From NCBI GenBank assembly GCA_959602365.1, contig CAUGSS010000036.1, forward strand, positions 1 to 24,179: a DNA stretch of 24,179 bases, written 5' to 3'. Shown here in pieces: positions 14,433 to 21,931 of this stretch; within the stretch, counting starts at the first letter, position 1; the number at the start of each line of letters is the position of its first letter. Both the position numbers and the translations under genes were made by a program. This stretch comes from an uncultured Eubacteriales bacterium. GTDB lineage: Bacteria > Bacillota > Clostridia > Oscillospirales > Oscillospiraceae. The notes below the pieces were generated by a model. The model searched no databases and had not been told where the DNA came from. It worked only from the letters and a program-made list of their open reading frames with translations.

Positions 14433-14817
14433 TGTCCCATTCACTTCTTTCTGTCCGCAGCATAATTTCTTCCAGAGTGAGCGGCCCCGTATCATCCGGG
14501 GTTTTCAAATGCGCAAAGGAGCGCAAAAATGTTTCTTTATCTGCGCTTTGCAATATCCGCCCATTCTGAATATAGGTAATATCATCGGCACATCTGTCCA
14601 AATCAGAAGTAATGTGTGTAGAAAACAGGATAGAACATGCTTCGTTTTTCACAATTTTCCTGAAAATGTGAAGCAGTTCCTCACGGGATACCGGATCCAA
14701 ACCTGAAGTCGGTTCATCCATTAACTTGGGTATATCTCTCAAAACCATTGACATAACTGGCCTTAACGGTATGCACAAATGTGTTTCATGTCCACTTCCC
14801 GTTTCCATTGTAGGCAA
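14416..14817 (-). pseudogene. ABC transporter ATP-binding protein, N-terminal half missing
   Basis: Only the C-terminal half of an ABC ATPase is present. The Walker B and D-loop (KLMDEPTSGLDPVSREELL), the H-loop (SILFSTHITSDLDRC) and the C-terminal part are readable. Walker A, the Q-loop and the LSGG signature are absent, and family likeness stops about ten residues before Walker B (near 14757). The next 60 bases code for unrelated sequence and then run into the terminator of the recombinase operon. Normal partners have about 280-300 residues. It was probably cut by insertion or deletion at the edge of the Tn554-like element. Confidence 0.8.
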
Positions 14818-14854
14818 AAAAGGAATGCACAGTCAATTCAAACCGTGCATTCCT
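14816..14854 (-). terminator. Terminator of the recombinase operon
   Basis: A 10-bp perfect stem AGGAATGCAC/GTGCATTCCT (14821-14830, 14845-14854) with a 14-base loop, followed on the minus strand by six T. It is downstream of the TnpC-like gene and marks the 3' side of the mobile element. Confidence 0.82.
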
Positions 14855-14903
14855 TTCCATGCTCCCCGGCGCCTCCGGCTCCGATGAGCTATGTATTATC
14901 CGA

Positions 14904-15287
14904 TTATAAATTACGGAGCAGCTTGTCGTTCCTCCTGCTTAATGCTTTCTGCATCTTTTCATTTTCTGCCCGCAGCCGCTGATTCTCCTGCTGCAGTTCC
15001 CGTATCCTTTCGTGCAGGGCAACGATCTCATTATCCATCGCCATATCCAGAACCGAACGCCTGGGGTCGATCATCCCGACCTGCTGCTCCAGCGCTTTGT
15101 CCAGCGCTTGCCGTACCATCGGATTCTTGTAGAAGAACCCCCTCGACAGTCCCGTCTTGGCGATCAGCTTGGGGATCGTGACCTTCTCGCCTTCCTCCAC
15201 CATCTCGAAGATGGTTCTCCTGGCAAGGTCAATCTTTTCGGCGCTGGCCTTCCTATTGCAGGCGATCATCTTGTCGTATTTGTTCAT
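14904..15287 (-). CDS. tnpC: TnpC-like transposition regulator (DUF6262-type)
   Basis: A 127-residue protein with a helix-turn-helix-like N-terminal half (VTIPKLIAKTGLSRGFFYKN) and a C-terminal coiled coil (EIVALHERIRELQQENQRL). Size and layout match TnpC of Tn554, which affects efficiency and orientation of integration. The ATG at 15287 has GGGAGG six bases upstream and is preferred to the ATG at 15305. It overlaps the end of the 504-residue recombinase gene by 35 bases, so it belongs to the same operon. Confidence 0.8.
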   Translation of the reverse strand: MNKYDKMIACNRKASAEKIDLARRTIFEMVEEGEKVTIPKLIAKTGLSRGFFYKNPMVRQALDKALEQQVGMIDPRRSVLDMAMDNEIVALHERIRELQQENQRLRAENEKMQKALSRRNDKLLRNL

Positions 15288-16767
15288 ACTCTGCCTCCCA
15301 TCCATCTAAGTTATCCAGGATTACCGCAGAGAGCCTTTGTCTGGCCTTTCGCGTCTCATCGGCGAGAAGCTGGTTGCTCATCTTCCGGTAATACTTCACA
15401 TTTCGAACGCTGCTGTGCCCCAGCAGCTTGGCAATGGTCCAGTCGTCCAGGTGCATCTCGGTCAGCTTCATCCCATAGTAGTGCCGGTAGATATGGGTCC
15501 CGAAGCCGAAGATCTCACCGTTGTCATCCCGCAGTTCTTTCTTATAGATCATGTCCGTAATCCGGAACTGTACGGTGGTATATGGCATCGGCCGGCTGGG
15601 GTTCTTCTCATCGACGAAGATGTAAGTTGTATCCCCATATTTCTCTTTGGTGTAAGCAATTGCCTTTTTGATCAGCGCCGCAAGCTCTGCACTAATGGGC
15701 TTTTCATAGGGCTTGGTTTTCATCTGCCGGATCCGGATGATAATCTCGCCGTTCCGTTCCGACAGGCAATCCGGCGTCAGGGTCAGGGTATCGGATATCC
15801 GCGTCCCCAGCATCTGGTGGATAATCATCAGCCGTGCCGTCTGCGCATCCAGCTTTACGATCTCCCGGTTCAGCCGCTTTAGTTCCGCATCTGAATAGGT
15901 CTTGAAAGCCGCCTTTGGCGTTGGCGGAATGTCCCTTGTGAGGAACAGTCCGATCAGGTTTGGATAATCGCACATCTGGCCGGTGCTTTCCAGCAGACTG
16001 CGCAGCCGGTTCAAATCTGCATGGTAGTGTTTCGTCCCTGTAGCTTCCGTCTTTAGGTAGGTCAGGTATTCCTCTATGATCTCCCGGTTCAGGTCCCGGC
16101 AGGACTGCACCTGTGGGTATCGATCTGCCAGATATCTCGACAGGCGTCTGGCTGCCGTTAATTCCTTCTGTACACAGGCAATGGCTTCCCCCTGCAGGTT
16201 CAGGTAGATCCCTTTCTTCAGCTCCTGTCGGATGCCATCTTGGGATATCCGCGTAAAATTCAGCGTTCTGACCCGCTTGATTGGATTCTCTCTGTGTTCG
16301 ATTTCCAGCTTGTCCAGCTCCCAGACATCCTTTTCTTCTTCCCGGCGGGCATCTACTGCTGTGAACTTGAGCATTCGCTCAAAATATCCAATTTCTCTTG
16401 CCTTGGATATGTTCTCTTTGCCGGTGGGTCCTCTGCTCCTATAATACAATGGGATGTGTTCCTTGAACATCCATGTCCGGAACTGTTTGACCCAGGTTTC
16501 CGGAGCCTTATCCCGCAGGCTGGATTTTGCTGTTGCACATTCTTTCAGGAACCTGCGCACCTTATTGTAGAACTGTTTGTCGCCCTGCATTCTTCCGATG
16601 CTTACCTGCGTACTGCGGTATCGGATGAATCCTTCAATCTCTTCCTTTAGTTTAGGCGACGGCAGCCCTGCCAGGTCGTAACAAGGGTTGCGTCCTATGA
16701 TTCGTGCCAGGCCATCCGGTATTTCCTCCATTCCGTACAGCAGCCGCAGGTATATTTTCTCATCCAT
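15253..16767 (-). CDS. Tyrosine recombinase, third of the trio
   Basis: A 504-residue tyrosine recombinase. The C-terminal catalytic domain has R323 in LGTRISD, a conserved-type Lys in MKTKPYEK, H425-x2-R428 in GTHIYRHYY, H451 in LLGHSS, and the nucleophile Y459 or Y460 in VKYYRK. The long N-terminal part should bind the element ends. The ATG at 16767 overlaps the previous gene by 8 bases (ATGGATGA); a longer frame to 16827 lacks a site. No counterpart exists in classical Tn554, so it makes this a three-recombinase variant. Confidence 0.88.
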   Translation of the reverse strand: MDEKIYLRLLYGMEEIPDGLARIIGRNPCYDLAGLPSPKLKEEIEGFIRYRSTQVSIGRMQGDKQFYNKVRRFLKECATAKSSLRDKAPETWVKQFRTWMFKEHIPLYYRSRGPTGKENISKAREIGYFERMLKFTAVDARREEEKDVWELDKLEIEHRENPIKRVRTLNFTRISQDGIRQELKKGIYLNLQGEAIACVQKELTAARRLSRYLADRYPQVQSCRDLNREIIEEYLTYLKTEATGTKHYHADLNRLRSLLESTGQMCDYPNLIGLFLTRDIPPTPKAAFKTYSDAELKRLNREIVKLDAQTARLMIIHQMLGTRISDTLTLTPDCLSERNGEIIIRIRQMKTKPYEKPISAELAALIKKAIAYTKEKYGDTTYIFVDEKNPSRPMPYTTVQFRITDMIYKKELRDDNGEIFGFGTHIYRHYYGMKLTEMHLDDWTIAKLLGHSSVRNVKYYRKMSNQLLADETRKARQRLSAVILDNLDGWEAEYEQIRQDDRLQ

Positions 16768-18490
16768 CTTTTTCCTCACCTCTCTTGATGTATGACGCCA
16801 GGCTGTGCCGGCTGAAGTAGTCTTCACTCGCTTTTTCGATCTTCTTGGGCATGTAGTCGATATACTGCTCGGTCATCTCCTCATAGTCGTGACCGAGGTA
16901 ATCGCGGATACTCTGCAGGGATACGCCTGAGTCATAGAAGCAGGTCGCTATGGTGTGGCGGTAATCGTGGGAGCGGAAGATGTATTCCCCGTTCTGAATG
17001 TCGTTGCGTTCGCAGTATTTCAGCATATTGTAGCGGAAGGTTCCGCTCCGGTAGGGGCCGCCTTTGCTGTTTTGGAACACATAGTCCCCCGCTTTTATGT
17101 GGTGCTTTTTCAGGTATACCCGCATCAGCTTATACAGGGCCGCAGGAATTGGGATACGTTTGTAAGTGCGCATTTTGATCTGATAGACCTGAATCCAGGC
17201 GTCATCGCCCTGTATGTAGTAGGCGTTCCCTTTCAGGGTACACACCTCGCTGATCCGTAACCCTATACCCCATAGATGCAGATACATCAGCCGGAGGGTT
17301 TCAGGGAAGGCATAGAGCTTGGAGAAGATTTCTTCTGTGACCTCCTGTGCCACGCTCCGGTTATGATGCTTCAGTACCGTCTTCTGCAGTAAGCTGTCCG
17401 CATCGAAGGGGATTTGTCCGATGAGCTGCCGTACCCGCAGATGGTTGAAGAAGTGCAGGATGCTCATGACGATCTTATTGTAGGTTTCCGCCTGTACCCC
17501 CCTCTGCCGCTGCACCCGGAAGTACGCCTCCATCTGCGCCGGCGTTACAGAGCAGATATCGGTATCTTCCGGCTGCTGGATATCATTCAGGAAGCTTCGC
17601 AGGTAGATGAGTTCCCCCCGGATCACGCCGACCGACAGGTTGGTGATACCAAGCCCATACCGGATATATCTTTTGAGAAGTTCCCGGTTCCGGCGGTGCG
17701 TTACTTCGACAAAGGAGATGCTTAACACAGGGTTTGCGGGATCCATCCGCTCTGGCTGTATGTGGAACCGCTCCATATACCATACATGGGCGTTCCAGTT
17801 GATTTCCTCCGCTTGCAGGAACAGCGCTCTTCGGCAGAAGTTGATGATTCCAGGGCGCTTGCTTTCCGTGAGCCGGTTGCTGGGGATTTCACGGAACGCC
17901 TGTATCTGCGGCAGTTCCATGGCTTCGATATCCTCGATCCACTGCTCCGTACAAAAGTCATACAGGTCCCGCAGCCCCAACAGGTGGACGCGCCTACCTT
18001 CAGGGCTTGTGCTGTTCTCCAGCTCATAATGCAGGATGTCGAACACTTGCCGTTTCATCCTCTCCGGGGCATTTCTGGAAAAATCCCAGACATGCTCGTT
18101 TTTCCTTGTGGAATTTCGGAACATGGCCGAAACCTTTGGGTCTGGATGGTATGGCAGGTAGAGGATTCCATTCTCATACCGCGGCCGTGCGACCTTTCCA
18201 TCCTCCAGGATGTGGAACTCCTGGCTCAGCGCATGCTGTTTGAGCTTGTCAAAGGCCAGCAGGTGATGGCGGATATGCTTCATACCGCTTTGCCCTTCCA
18301 GGTAGGCTTCAAAACTTTTTCTTGTTGCATAGTCCAGCTCCGAGAAATCCTGGATCCCTTCCATGACCATGAAGTCGATCACACTGGCTTTATAGCTGAT
18401 CTGTACCCTGGCGGCTTCCGCTTCCAATCTGGCTCGAAGCGCCTGATTATCCTGTTTTGCTGTTATCTGCCTGAGCGCAGCCGTCGGCAT
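16760..18490 (-). CDS. tnpB: TnpB-like tyrosine recombinase
   Basis: A 576-residue tyrosine recombinase, second gene of the element. Catalytic set: R412 in GIGLRISEV, H508-x2-R511 in SHDYRHTIA, H534 in YLGHDY, nucleophile Y543 in EQYIDY. The long N-terminal domain (about 370 residues) matches TnpB-size proteins of Tn554 rather than short phage integrases. AGGAGG lies about eight bases before the ATG at 18490, and 16 bases separate it from tnpA. It should work with the other two recombinases on the two ends of the element. Confidence 0.88.
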   Translation of the reverse strand: MPTAALRQITAKQDNQALRARLEAEAARVQISYKASVIDFMVMEGIQDFSELDYATRKSFEAYLEGQSGMKHIRHHLLAFDKLKQHALSQEFHILEDGKVARPRYENGILYLPYHPDPKVSAMFRNSTRKNEHVWDFSRNAPERMKRQVFDILHYELENSTSPEGRRVHLLGLRDLYDFCTEQWIEDIEAMELPQIQAFREIPSNRLTESKRPGIINFCRRALFLQAEEINWNAHVWYMERFHIQPERMDPANPVLSISFVEVTHRRNRELLKRYIRYGLGITNLSVGVIRGELIYLRSFLNDIQQPEDTDICSVTPAQMEAYFRVQRQRGVQAETYNKIVMSILHFFNHLRVRQLIGQIPFDADSLLQKTVLKHHNRSVAQEVTEEIFSKLYAFPETLRLMYLHLWGIGLRISEVCTLKGNAYYIQGDDAWIQVYQIKMRTYKRIPIPAALYKLMRVYLKKHHIKAGDYVFQNSKGGPYRSGTFRYNMLKYCERNDIQNGEYIFRSHDYRHTIATCFYDSGVSLQSIRDYLGHDYEEMTEQYIDYMPKKIEKASEDYFSRHSLASYIKRGEEKDG

Positions 18491-18506
18491 AGCGGTTCAC
18501 CTCCTC

Positions 18507-19622
18507 TTACAGCAGATCCTTGATCCCATATAGATCCGAGTGCTTTTCATAAAATTCCCGGCTTGCGGTCATCAGCTGGTTATCCAGGATGCCCAGATAT
18601 TTGACCGTCGTATCCAGATGCTTATGTCCCAGGGCCAGCTGGATCAGCTCCAGCGCCCAGCCGGCGTCCCGTCTGGACACCGCATAATATCTGCGGAGCA
18701 TGTGCGGGGTCAGCTTAATGCCGGTTTTTTCCTCCATTCGGTCCAGCATGTCATACACGCTCTCCACCCGCATGGGTTTGCCAGCGGTTTCTCCCCTGAT
18801 ATTAATAAACAGGAGGCTCTGCCGCTGCAGTAACCTCCTGTATTCCGCCAGATAATGCAGCAGGAACTCGAAGGTTTCCCTGCTGATCTTCGCTGAGCGG
18901 TATTCCGCATTCTTGGCTCGGGCTTCGTTGTCGTTGTCGTCCCGGAAGTACACCTTGAGGACCTGCTTCTCATAATCGATATCCTTGGTATAATCCACAC
19001 CCAGGATCTCGCCGATCCGAAATCCGGTCTCTGCCAGCAGCAGGAGCAGCAGCTGATCCCGGAGGTTGGTACAGGCCCGGAGGATATCGATGATCTCCGG
19101 CTCTTGCGCCGCCCGCACATTCCGGTCCTTTTCCTTCAGGTACCCCTTGAAAGACTTGGAACGGATCGTCCGTTTGACCCCTACCGCATTGGATACGGTG
19201 ATCTGGTTGTAAGCCAGCACCCGCAGGGGTTCCGTATATCCGTTATCCGCCAGATATAAAAAGAACCCGAACACATCCTTGAGGTATGCGTTGCAGGTTC
19301 CATTTCCCGTCTTCGCTGTTCGATTGTCTGTGATATGCCGTCCCTCCACCAGCCAATAGAGGAACTGCCCGAAGTGGCTGCTCTGTTCCTCAAAGCTCTT
19401 TTTTGCCACTTGCAATAGCTCGGTCCCGGTCTGATCCAGATAGTTCAGGTAGTAGCAGATCGAAAGGGCGAGCCGTCTGACCGTGTTTGGCGACCGGTTG
19501 GCGTCCGCCTTATGCTTCAGGTACTTGCTCGGCAGGAGAACGATATCGTAGTTTTCCTGGTCTTCGATGTAGTACAGCTTCCGTTTGCCGTCTACGCTGA
19601 TCCTGATCCGATACCGGTTCAT
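18507..19622 (-). CDS. tnpA: TnpA-like tyrosine recombinase
   Basis: A 371-residue tyrosine recombinase, first gene of the element and close to Tn554 TnpA in length (about 361). Catalytic residues are all present: R202 in TGFRIGEIL, H307-x2-R310 in TPHMLRRYY, H333 in LGHKHLD, nucleophile Y342 in TVKYLG. The ATG at 19622 has AAAGGAG eight bases ahead; an upstream GTG at 19631 is the alternative. It is preceded by the element's promoter at 19655-19683. Confidence 0.9.
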   Translation of the reverse strand: MNRYRIRISVDGKRKLYYIEDQENYDIVLLPSKYLKHKADANRSPNTVRRLALSICYYLNYLDQTGTELLQVAKKSFEEQSSHFGQFLYWLVEGRHITDNRTAKTGNGTCNAYLKDVFGFFLYLADNGYTEPLRVLAYNQITVSNAVGVKRTIRSKSFKGYLKEKDRNVRAAQEPEIIDILRACTNLRDQLLLLLLAETGFRIGEILGVDYTKDIDYEKQVLKVYFRDDNDNEARAKNAEYRSAKISRETFEFLLHYLAEYRRLLQRQSLLFINIRGETAGKPMRVESVYDMLDRMEEKTGIKLTPHMLRRYYAVSRRDAGWALELIQLALGHKHLDTTVKYLGILDNQLMTASREFYEKHSDLYGIKDLL

Positions 19623-19654
19623 CCGCCTCACTCCTTTCCTTCGACTGCATACAC

Positions 19655-19683
19655 AGTATATACTATCTTTTCGAACATATCCA
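19655..19683 (-). promoter_or_regulatory. Probable promoter of the recombinase operon
   Basis: Minus strand: -35 TGGATA (19678-19683), 17-base spacer, -10 TATACT (19655-19660). The -10 lies in a 10-base palindrome AGTATATACT. It falls between the toxin gene stop and tnpA. Confidence 0.6.
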
Positions 19684-19706
19684 GGAAAACAACCGATAAA
19701 AACGCC

Positions 19707-20090
19707 CTATTTTTCAGCGTTTTTCCCATCATAACCAACAAGCCCGTCCAATCCGAAGCTGATCAGGATTGCCCGGTCCACAGCGGCCATCCTCTCCCCG
19801 TCCAGCCTGCCGATATATGCGCCCAGGCGCATGCGGTCAATGGTCCGCACCTGTTCCAGCATAGCAAAGGACGCAGTCCTCAGCCCTGTGGGCAGCCTGG
19901 GCAGCCCGATATGGGTGGGCAGCCTCCGTTTTCTTCTTCTTCTGCTGGTAATGGCAGCGACGATGACCGTGGAACCGTGATGGTTGCCCACATCGTTTTG
20001 TATGACCAGCACCGGGCGCCGGCCGCCCTGTTCGCATCCGACCACAGGGGTCAGGTCCGCATAGTAAATGTCCCCTCGCCTGATCTCCAT
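19707..20090 (-). CDS. MazF/PemK-type toxin (mRNA endoribonuclease family)
   Basis: A 127-residue protein of the MazF/PemK fold: IRRGDIYYADLTPVVGCEQ, GGRRPVLVIQND, STVIVAAITS, LPTHIGLP and ASFAMLEQVRTIDRMRLG follow the family in order. MazF toxins are sequence-specific ribonucleases, normally neutralised by a small antitoxin. The strand-3 loop is unusually basic (SRRRRKRR), and the C-terminal tail is polar. The ATG at 20090 has GAGG about eight bases ahead. The upstream gene (20104-20484) is 13 bases away, so the two probably form an operon. No typical MazE/AbrB antitoxin is seen. In integrative elements such proteins are common without a classical partner. Confidence 0.87.
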   Translation of the reverse strand: MEIRRGDIYYADLTPVVGCEQGGRRPVLVIQNDVGNHHGSTVIVAAITSRRRRKRRLPTHIGLPRLPTGLRTASFAMLEQVRTIDRMRLGAYIGRLDGERMAAVDRAILISFGLDGLVGYDGKNAEK

Positions 20091-20103
20091 ATGCGCCACC
20101 TCG

Positions 20104-20484
20104 CTACTGTGCGCCAGGCTTGTCCTTCTGGGGAGCATACGCCTCAAACGCCGCCCTGCTGACTACGGGGATCTCTTTTGCCCTGCGCCGCCCCATCTGG
20201 ATCGGCGCCAGCAGGGGCAGGACTCTGCCGCACAGGATCTGGTCTGGGCAGTTCATAATGAACCCGCCCGCAGTATCCAGAATCAGGTTGTCCAGCATGT
20301 CGGTCAGGATGATCTTCTCTGCATCGTACTGATGGGCGCCAATAAAGTTGGCGATATTTTCCGGCGTCATCTCCAGGACATATTCCTGCCTGGCTCCGCC
20401 GTCCAGCGGATAGATATATGCGTACCCGGCATGCTCTCTGCCAGGGATTTCCTTCTCTACGATGGTTTGTTCCTTCCGTTTCAA
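20104..20484 (-). CDS. Hypothetical protein paired with the MazF-like toxin, 126 residues
   Basis: Not recognised. The proposed start is a TTG at 20484 with AGGAGG seven to eight bases upstream; an ATG in another frame (20491) sits directly on the ribosome site and is unlikely. The protein is soluble: a basic, charged N-terminus (MKRKEQTIVEKEIP), an aromatic AGYAYIYPLDGG segment, a middle with ENIANFIGAHQYDAEKIILT, LDTAGGFIMNCPDQILC, and a basic QMGRRRAKEIPVV end. It precedes the toxin gene by 13 bases and follows a long structured leader. It could be an unorthodox partner of the toxin or an unrelated element gene. Confidence 0.62.
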   Translation of the reverse strand: MKRKEQTIVEKEIPGREHAGYAYIYPLDGGARQEYVLEMTPENIANFIGAHQYDAEKIILTDMLDNLILDTAGGFIMNCPDQILCGRVLPLLAPIQMGRRRAKEIPVVSRAAFEAYAPQKDKPGAQ

Positions 20485-20512
20485 ACTTCATCCTCCTCTC
20501 CCTATGTAGAAA

Positions 20513-20873
20513 GGCGGCGATCCGTTTTGGGGCAGACCGCCGCCTGTGATATCAATCGTTTTGACCCTTTACCGATACTTGTCCACGACCCCCTCGGTAC
20601 ACGGGAACGCATTTCCCGGCCATGCATTTGGCCTCATTGGAATCTCACCACCCTGTGGTTCTCACAGAGCCGCCCTCGTTGGCTGCGACGGATCACGGTT
20701 GACGCCGCTTCACGCTCGGCCTGTCGACTGGACGGAAGTATCTTTAATGCCTCTGCCTTTCATGGCCCTCGCTGCGGGTGCGCCGCAGCGTCGGAGCTTT
20801 GCCGGCCTTGGAGGTTTCCTGTATCGGTTGGCCATCCGGGCTTGTGCTCCTGTAGCTTGTCCCTTTCGGGGAC
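20513..20873 (-). ncRNA. Candidate structured RNA / long leader ahead of the toxin operon
   Basis: The 530 bases between the sigma-like gene and the toxin operon hold no convincing reading frame but many hairpins. Seen: GTCCC/GGGAC (20858-20873); a perfect 8-bp stem with a 5-base loop at 20770-20790; CTGTG/CACAG near 20653-20668; CGGGAA/TTCCCG near 20602-20618; and a 10-bp GC-rich stem at 20513-20522 with 20535-20544 just before the ribosome site. ACCGATAC at 20571-20578 pairs perfectly with 20821-20828, closing a domain of about 240 bases. I could not assign it to a known class. A -35-like TTGACA lies at 20912-20917 with only a weak -10. Confidence 0.4.
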
Positions 20874-21014
20874 AGCAGAGGGAAAGTAGAAAATGCGCTG
20901 TACTATGAAATTGTCAAAGAGCAAAGCCCGTTCCCTTGTCACGGGGAAACAGGCGAAGGAGATTGACCCCTTCACCTATAACCTCACTTCCAAGACAAAA
21001 CACAACCCCCTATT

Positions 21015-21479
21015 TCAGAAATTCCCGATTTTTTTCAGCGCCGCACTCACGGACTTCTGTACCGCTTGATAGCTGCATCTTTCCCGTTCCGCAATTTCTT
21101 CGTAGGTGAGTCCATCAAAGAAATACATCTGCAGCCTTCTTTTCTGGATTTCCGGCAGCCGCCTGATTCCTTCTCGAAGTGCCTGTGTCTGTAGGGATTC
21201 ATAAACAGCGTCTTCCACTGTGGCCTGATTCTCCGGCACACGGCGGCTTAAGAGAGCCTCGCTCAGCTCGGTCTGATCCAGATGCCTCTCCTGCTCATTG
21301 AGGAAGGAGAGATCGTCCAATTCAAACCGGTCAAACAGCGCATAGAGCTTTACATCCAGTTCCAACTTGTGCGGGAACCCCTGGCCGTCTTTAAACGAGA
21401 GGTAGCATTTCCCATCGACCAATGACAGGGTATGGGGATTATACTTGTCCTTTCTTCTCTTGGGATGTCTGTCATCCAT
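21015..21479 (-). CDS. Sigma-70-like small regulator of integrative-element type
   Basis: A 154-residue protein with a C-terminal sigma-70 region 4-like helix-turn-helix: LREGIRRLPEIQKRRLQMYF, then LTYEEIAERERCSYQAVQKS. Region 2 is not obvious. The N-terminal half (YNPHTLSLVDGKCYLSFKDG, KLELDVKLYALFDRFEL) is the form seen in small sigma-like proteins of Tn916/Tn1549-like conjugative elements. The ATG at 21479 has GGAGG eight bases ahead; M at 21485 is too close to the site. An almost perfect inverted repeat sits just upstream. It marks this stretch as element-derived; targets are unknown. Confidence 0.8.
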   Translation of the reverse strand: MDDRHPKRRKDKYNPHTLSLVDGKCYLSFKDGQGFPHKLELDVKLYALFDRFELDDLSFLNEQERHLDQTELSEALLSRRVPENQATVEDAVYESLQTQALREGIRRLPEIQKRRLQMYFFDGLTYEEIAERERCSYQAVQKSVSAALKKIGNF

Positions 21480-21491
21480 TTTCATATCCTC

Positions 21492-21531
21492 CAATCAACC
21501 GTTTTTTTGAATGAGCCAAAACGATTGATTG
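21492..21531. repeat. 14-base inverted repeat upstream of the sigma-like gene
   Basis: CAATCAACCGTTTT (21492-21505) and AAAACGATTGATTG (21518-21531) are complementary at 13 of 14 positions with a 12-base gap. It lies right ahead of the GGAGG of the sigma-like gene, so it could be an operator or a leader hairpin. Confidence 0.6.
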
Positions 21532-21688
21532 GGCGGACTACGGCATCCTATGGAAAAGCCGCATATATAACAAAATGCGCGCCAACAGACGCTATGGTCC
21601 GCTTGCGCGCATACAAATTTATGAAGGGATAAGAAGAGGTGTCATGGATGTAATGGGGGTTCATGGCAAGCTCTTTTATAGAATGTAA
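21515..21688 (+). pseudogene. Unrecognised orphan coding fragment, about 57 residues
   Basis: A rightward open frame from after a stop at 21514 to TAA at 21688 reads like real protein (KTIDWADYGILWKSR, RRYGPLARIQIYEGIRRGVM), basic and rich in Tyr, Ile and Arg. It has no good start or ribosome site at its beginning. I take it for the tail of a broken mobile-element gene; the family was not recognised. Confidence 0.35.
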
Positions 21689-21754
21689 ACCCGAATGTAT
21701 AAAGAAGAAGCTGTAGATCACTCCTAAGAGCGAAGCTCGTTACTGCCGGGTTTA
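21686..21754. repeat. Inverted repeat TAAACCCG...CGGGTTTA enclosing a small hairpin
   Basis: Perfect 8-base inverted repeats at 21686-21693 and 21747-21754, with an inner hairpin GAGC-GAA-GCTC (21728-21738). The left arm begins on the stop codon of the fragment ending at 21688. It could be a terminator relic or a structured element end; there is no T-run. Confidence 0.4.
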
Positions 21755-21756
21755 GG

Positions 21757-21867
21757 CTATATCGCCATGGTTTCCAGAGAACTAAGCATTCTGTTTTTTG
21801 ACCATCTGGCCTGCTTCGCCACTTTTTTCATGAGCCATTCTGTCTCCTTCTGCCGGCTGTCAAAACG
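21757..21867 (-). pseudogene. C-terminal remnant of an unrecognised gene
   Basis: A leftward frame ending in TAG at 21757-21759 reads FDSRQKETEWLMKKVAKQAR and continues with WSKNRMLSSLETMAI. It looks like a natural charged protein C-terminus, but it has no start and its upstream part runs into the terminator of the surface-protein gene. Probably a leftover of the integrative element cut off when the surface-protein locus came in. Confidence 0.4.
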
Positions 21868-21896
21868 GGCTGGGTGTAGCCTTTGCACCCAGCCCG
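21862..21896 (-). terminator. Terminator of the BspA-like gene
   Basis: An 11-bp perfect stem CGGGCTGGGTG/CACCCAGCCCG (21866-21876, 21886-21896) with a 9-base loop, followed on the minus strand by TTTT. It begins about 40 bases after the stop at 21938. Confidence 0.82.
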
Positions 21897-21931
21897 CCTG
21901 CAGACGCTTTTGCCGGTTTCGTTTCAGTTAA

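Larger units (their letters stand above)
14816..19683 (-). mobile_element. Tn554-like / recombinase-trio element without cargo
   Basis: Four overlapping or closely spaced leftward genes: tyrosine recombinases of 371, 576 and 504 residues and a 127-residue TnpC-like protein. Staphylococcal Tn554 has tnpA (about 361), tnpB (630) and tnpC (125) in this order; the extra 504-residue recombinase resembles recombinase-in-trio arrangements. There is one promoter, one terminator and no passenger gene. Tn554-type elements make no terminal inverted repeats or target duplication, so the exact ends cannot be read. The coordinates are the promoter and terminator limits. One flank is a truncated ABC gene, the other a toxin gene. 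Confidence 0.8.

Noticed and set aside
20144..20491. 115-residue leftward frame with ATG beside the toxin partner
   Set aside because: Its ATG sits directly against AGGAGG with no spacing, and the sequence is Arg/Ser-rich shadow-like; the TTG-start frame has proper spacing and natural composition.
21686..21754. tRNA-like element (8-bp closing stem of about tRNA length)
   Set aside because: No D or T arm, no GTTCRA-type T loop and no plausible anticodon arm.
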